Of a stretch of 22,093 nt of DNA, positions 22,032 through 22,093 are shown piece by piece; the first letter of the stretch is position 1; every line of letters begins with the position of its first letter. A program made the position numbers and the translations under genes. This stretch comes from JAFGSZ01 sp964492185 (lineage in GTDB: Bacteria; Bacteroidota; Bacteroidia; Bacteroidales; UBA10428): assembly GCA_964492185.1 (NCBI GenBank), contig CAZBJH010000048.1:1-22093 (forward strand). The letters run 5' to 3'. Under the pieces are notes generated by a model, which made no database searches, was not told where the DNA came from, and worked only from the letters and a program-made list of their open reading frames with translations.

Positions 22032-22093
22032 ATGAATCCCTCATCATTAAGGTATTTAATTTAAATAGTACAAAAACAACCGAGCGAAGCGAG
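22032..22093 (+). repeat. 62-bp direct repeat, right copy (cut by window end)
   Basis: Matches 19687-19748 with one mismatch and runs to the last base of the window, so its true extent, and whether the tcatgaactc hairpin follows here too, cannot be seen. It lies about 150 bp upstream of the ECF sigma gene start, on the opposite strand. The rest of the gap 21883-22031 is A+T-rich with no recognised signal. Confidence 0.88.

Overview
The window looks like chromosomal DNA of a member of the Bacteroidota. The reasons are: a short RpoD-like sigma factor without region 1.1; a fused ResB-ResC (CcsB-CcsA) cytochrome c assembly protein; an LVIVD-repeat lipoprotein; an FG-GAP secreted protein; start codons with almost no Shine-Dalgarno sequences; and a few TAnnTTTG-type -7 promoter elements. 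The genus cannot be fixed from the sequence alone.

Layout. 1-265: tandem copies of a dispersed repeat. 266-2318 (-): a hydroxyacid dehydrogenase overlapping a mixed-type phosphofructokinase. 2470-3609 (-): a secreted seven-repeat FG-GAP protein. 3681-3847: repeat copy. 3964-7131 (+): CcsB-CcsA fusion, meeting tail-to-tail a MetZ-like PLP enzyme (7136-8317, -). 8507-9136 (+): KDPG aldolase, with a truncated repeat on each side. 9255-9983 (-) and 10304-11590 (+): a divergent pair of cell-envelope genes, separated by a repeat and by two matching, oppositely directed ECF-like promoters. 11842-12780 (+): a radical SAM protein. 12908-13048: a second type of small inverted-repeat element. 13051-15211 (-): a YjbR protein and a Na/Pi cotransporter. 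15405-18348 (-): a compact cluster read in the order RRM protein, CspA-like protein, nitronate monooxygenase, RpoD-like sigma factor, CSD protein. 18922-18996 (+): tRNA-Pro(GGG), followed by its terminator and a dense set of inverted and direct duplications. 19315-22093: an accessory-looking region with another repeat copy, a coding remnant, a collagen-like lipoprotein, a probable group II intron remnant and an A+T-rich ECF sigma/membrane protein operon, bounded by a 62-bp direct repeat.

How the genes relate. PFK and KDPG aldolase belong to central sugar metabolism. CcsBA assembles c-type cytochromes. The 18348-15405 cluster joins three nucleic-acid-binding cold-shock-type proteins to a sigma factor and looks like a stress or cold adaptation unit. 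The envelope pair at 9255-11590 may be co-regulated by one ECF sigma factor.

The most unusual signal is the density of one MITE-like repeat family, eight full or partial copies in 22 kb. One copy lies between a predicted promoter and its gene. No defence system, CRISPR array or intact transposase was seen.
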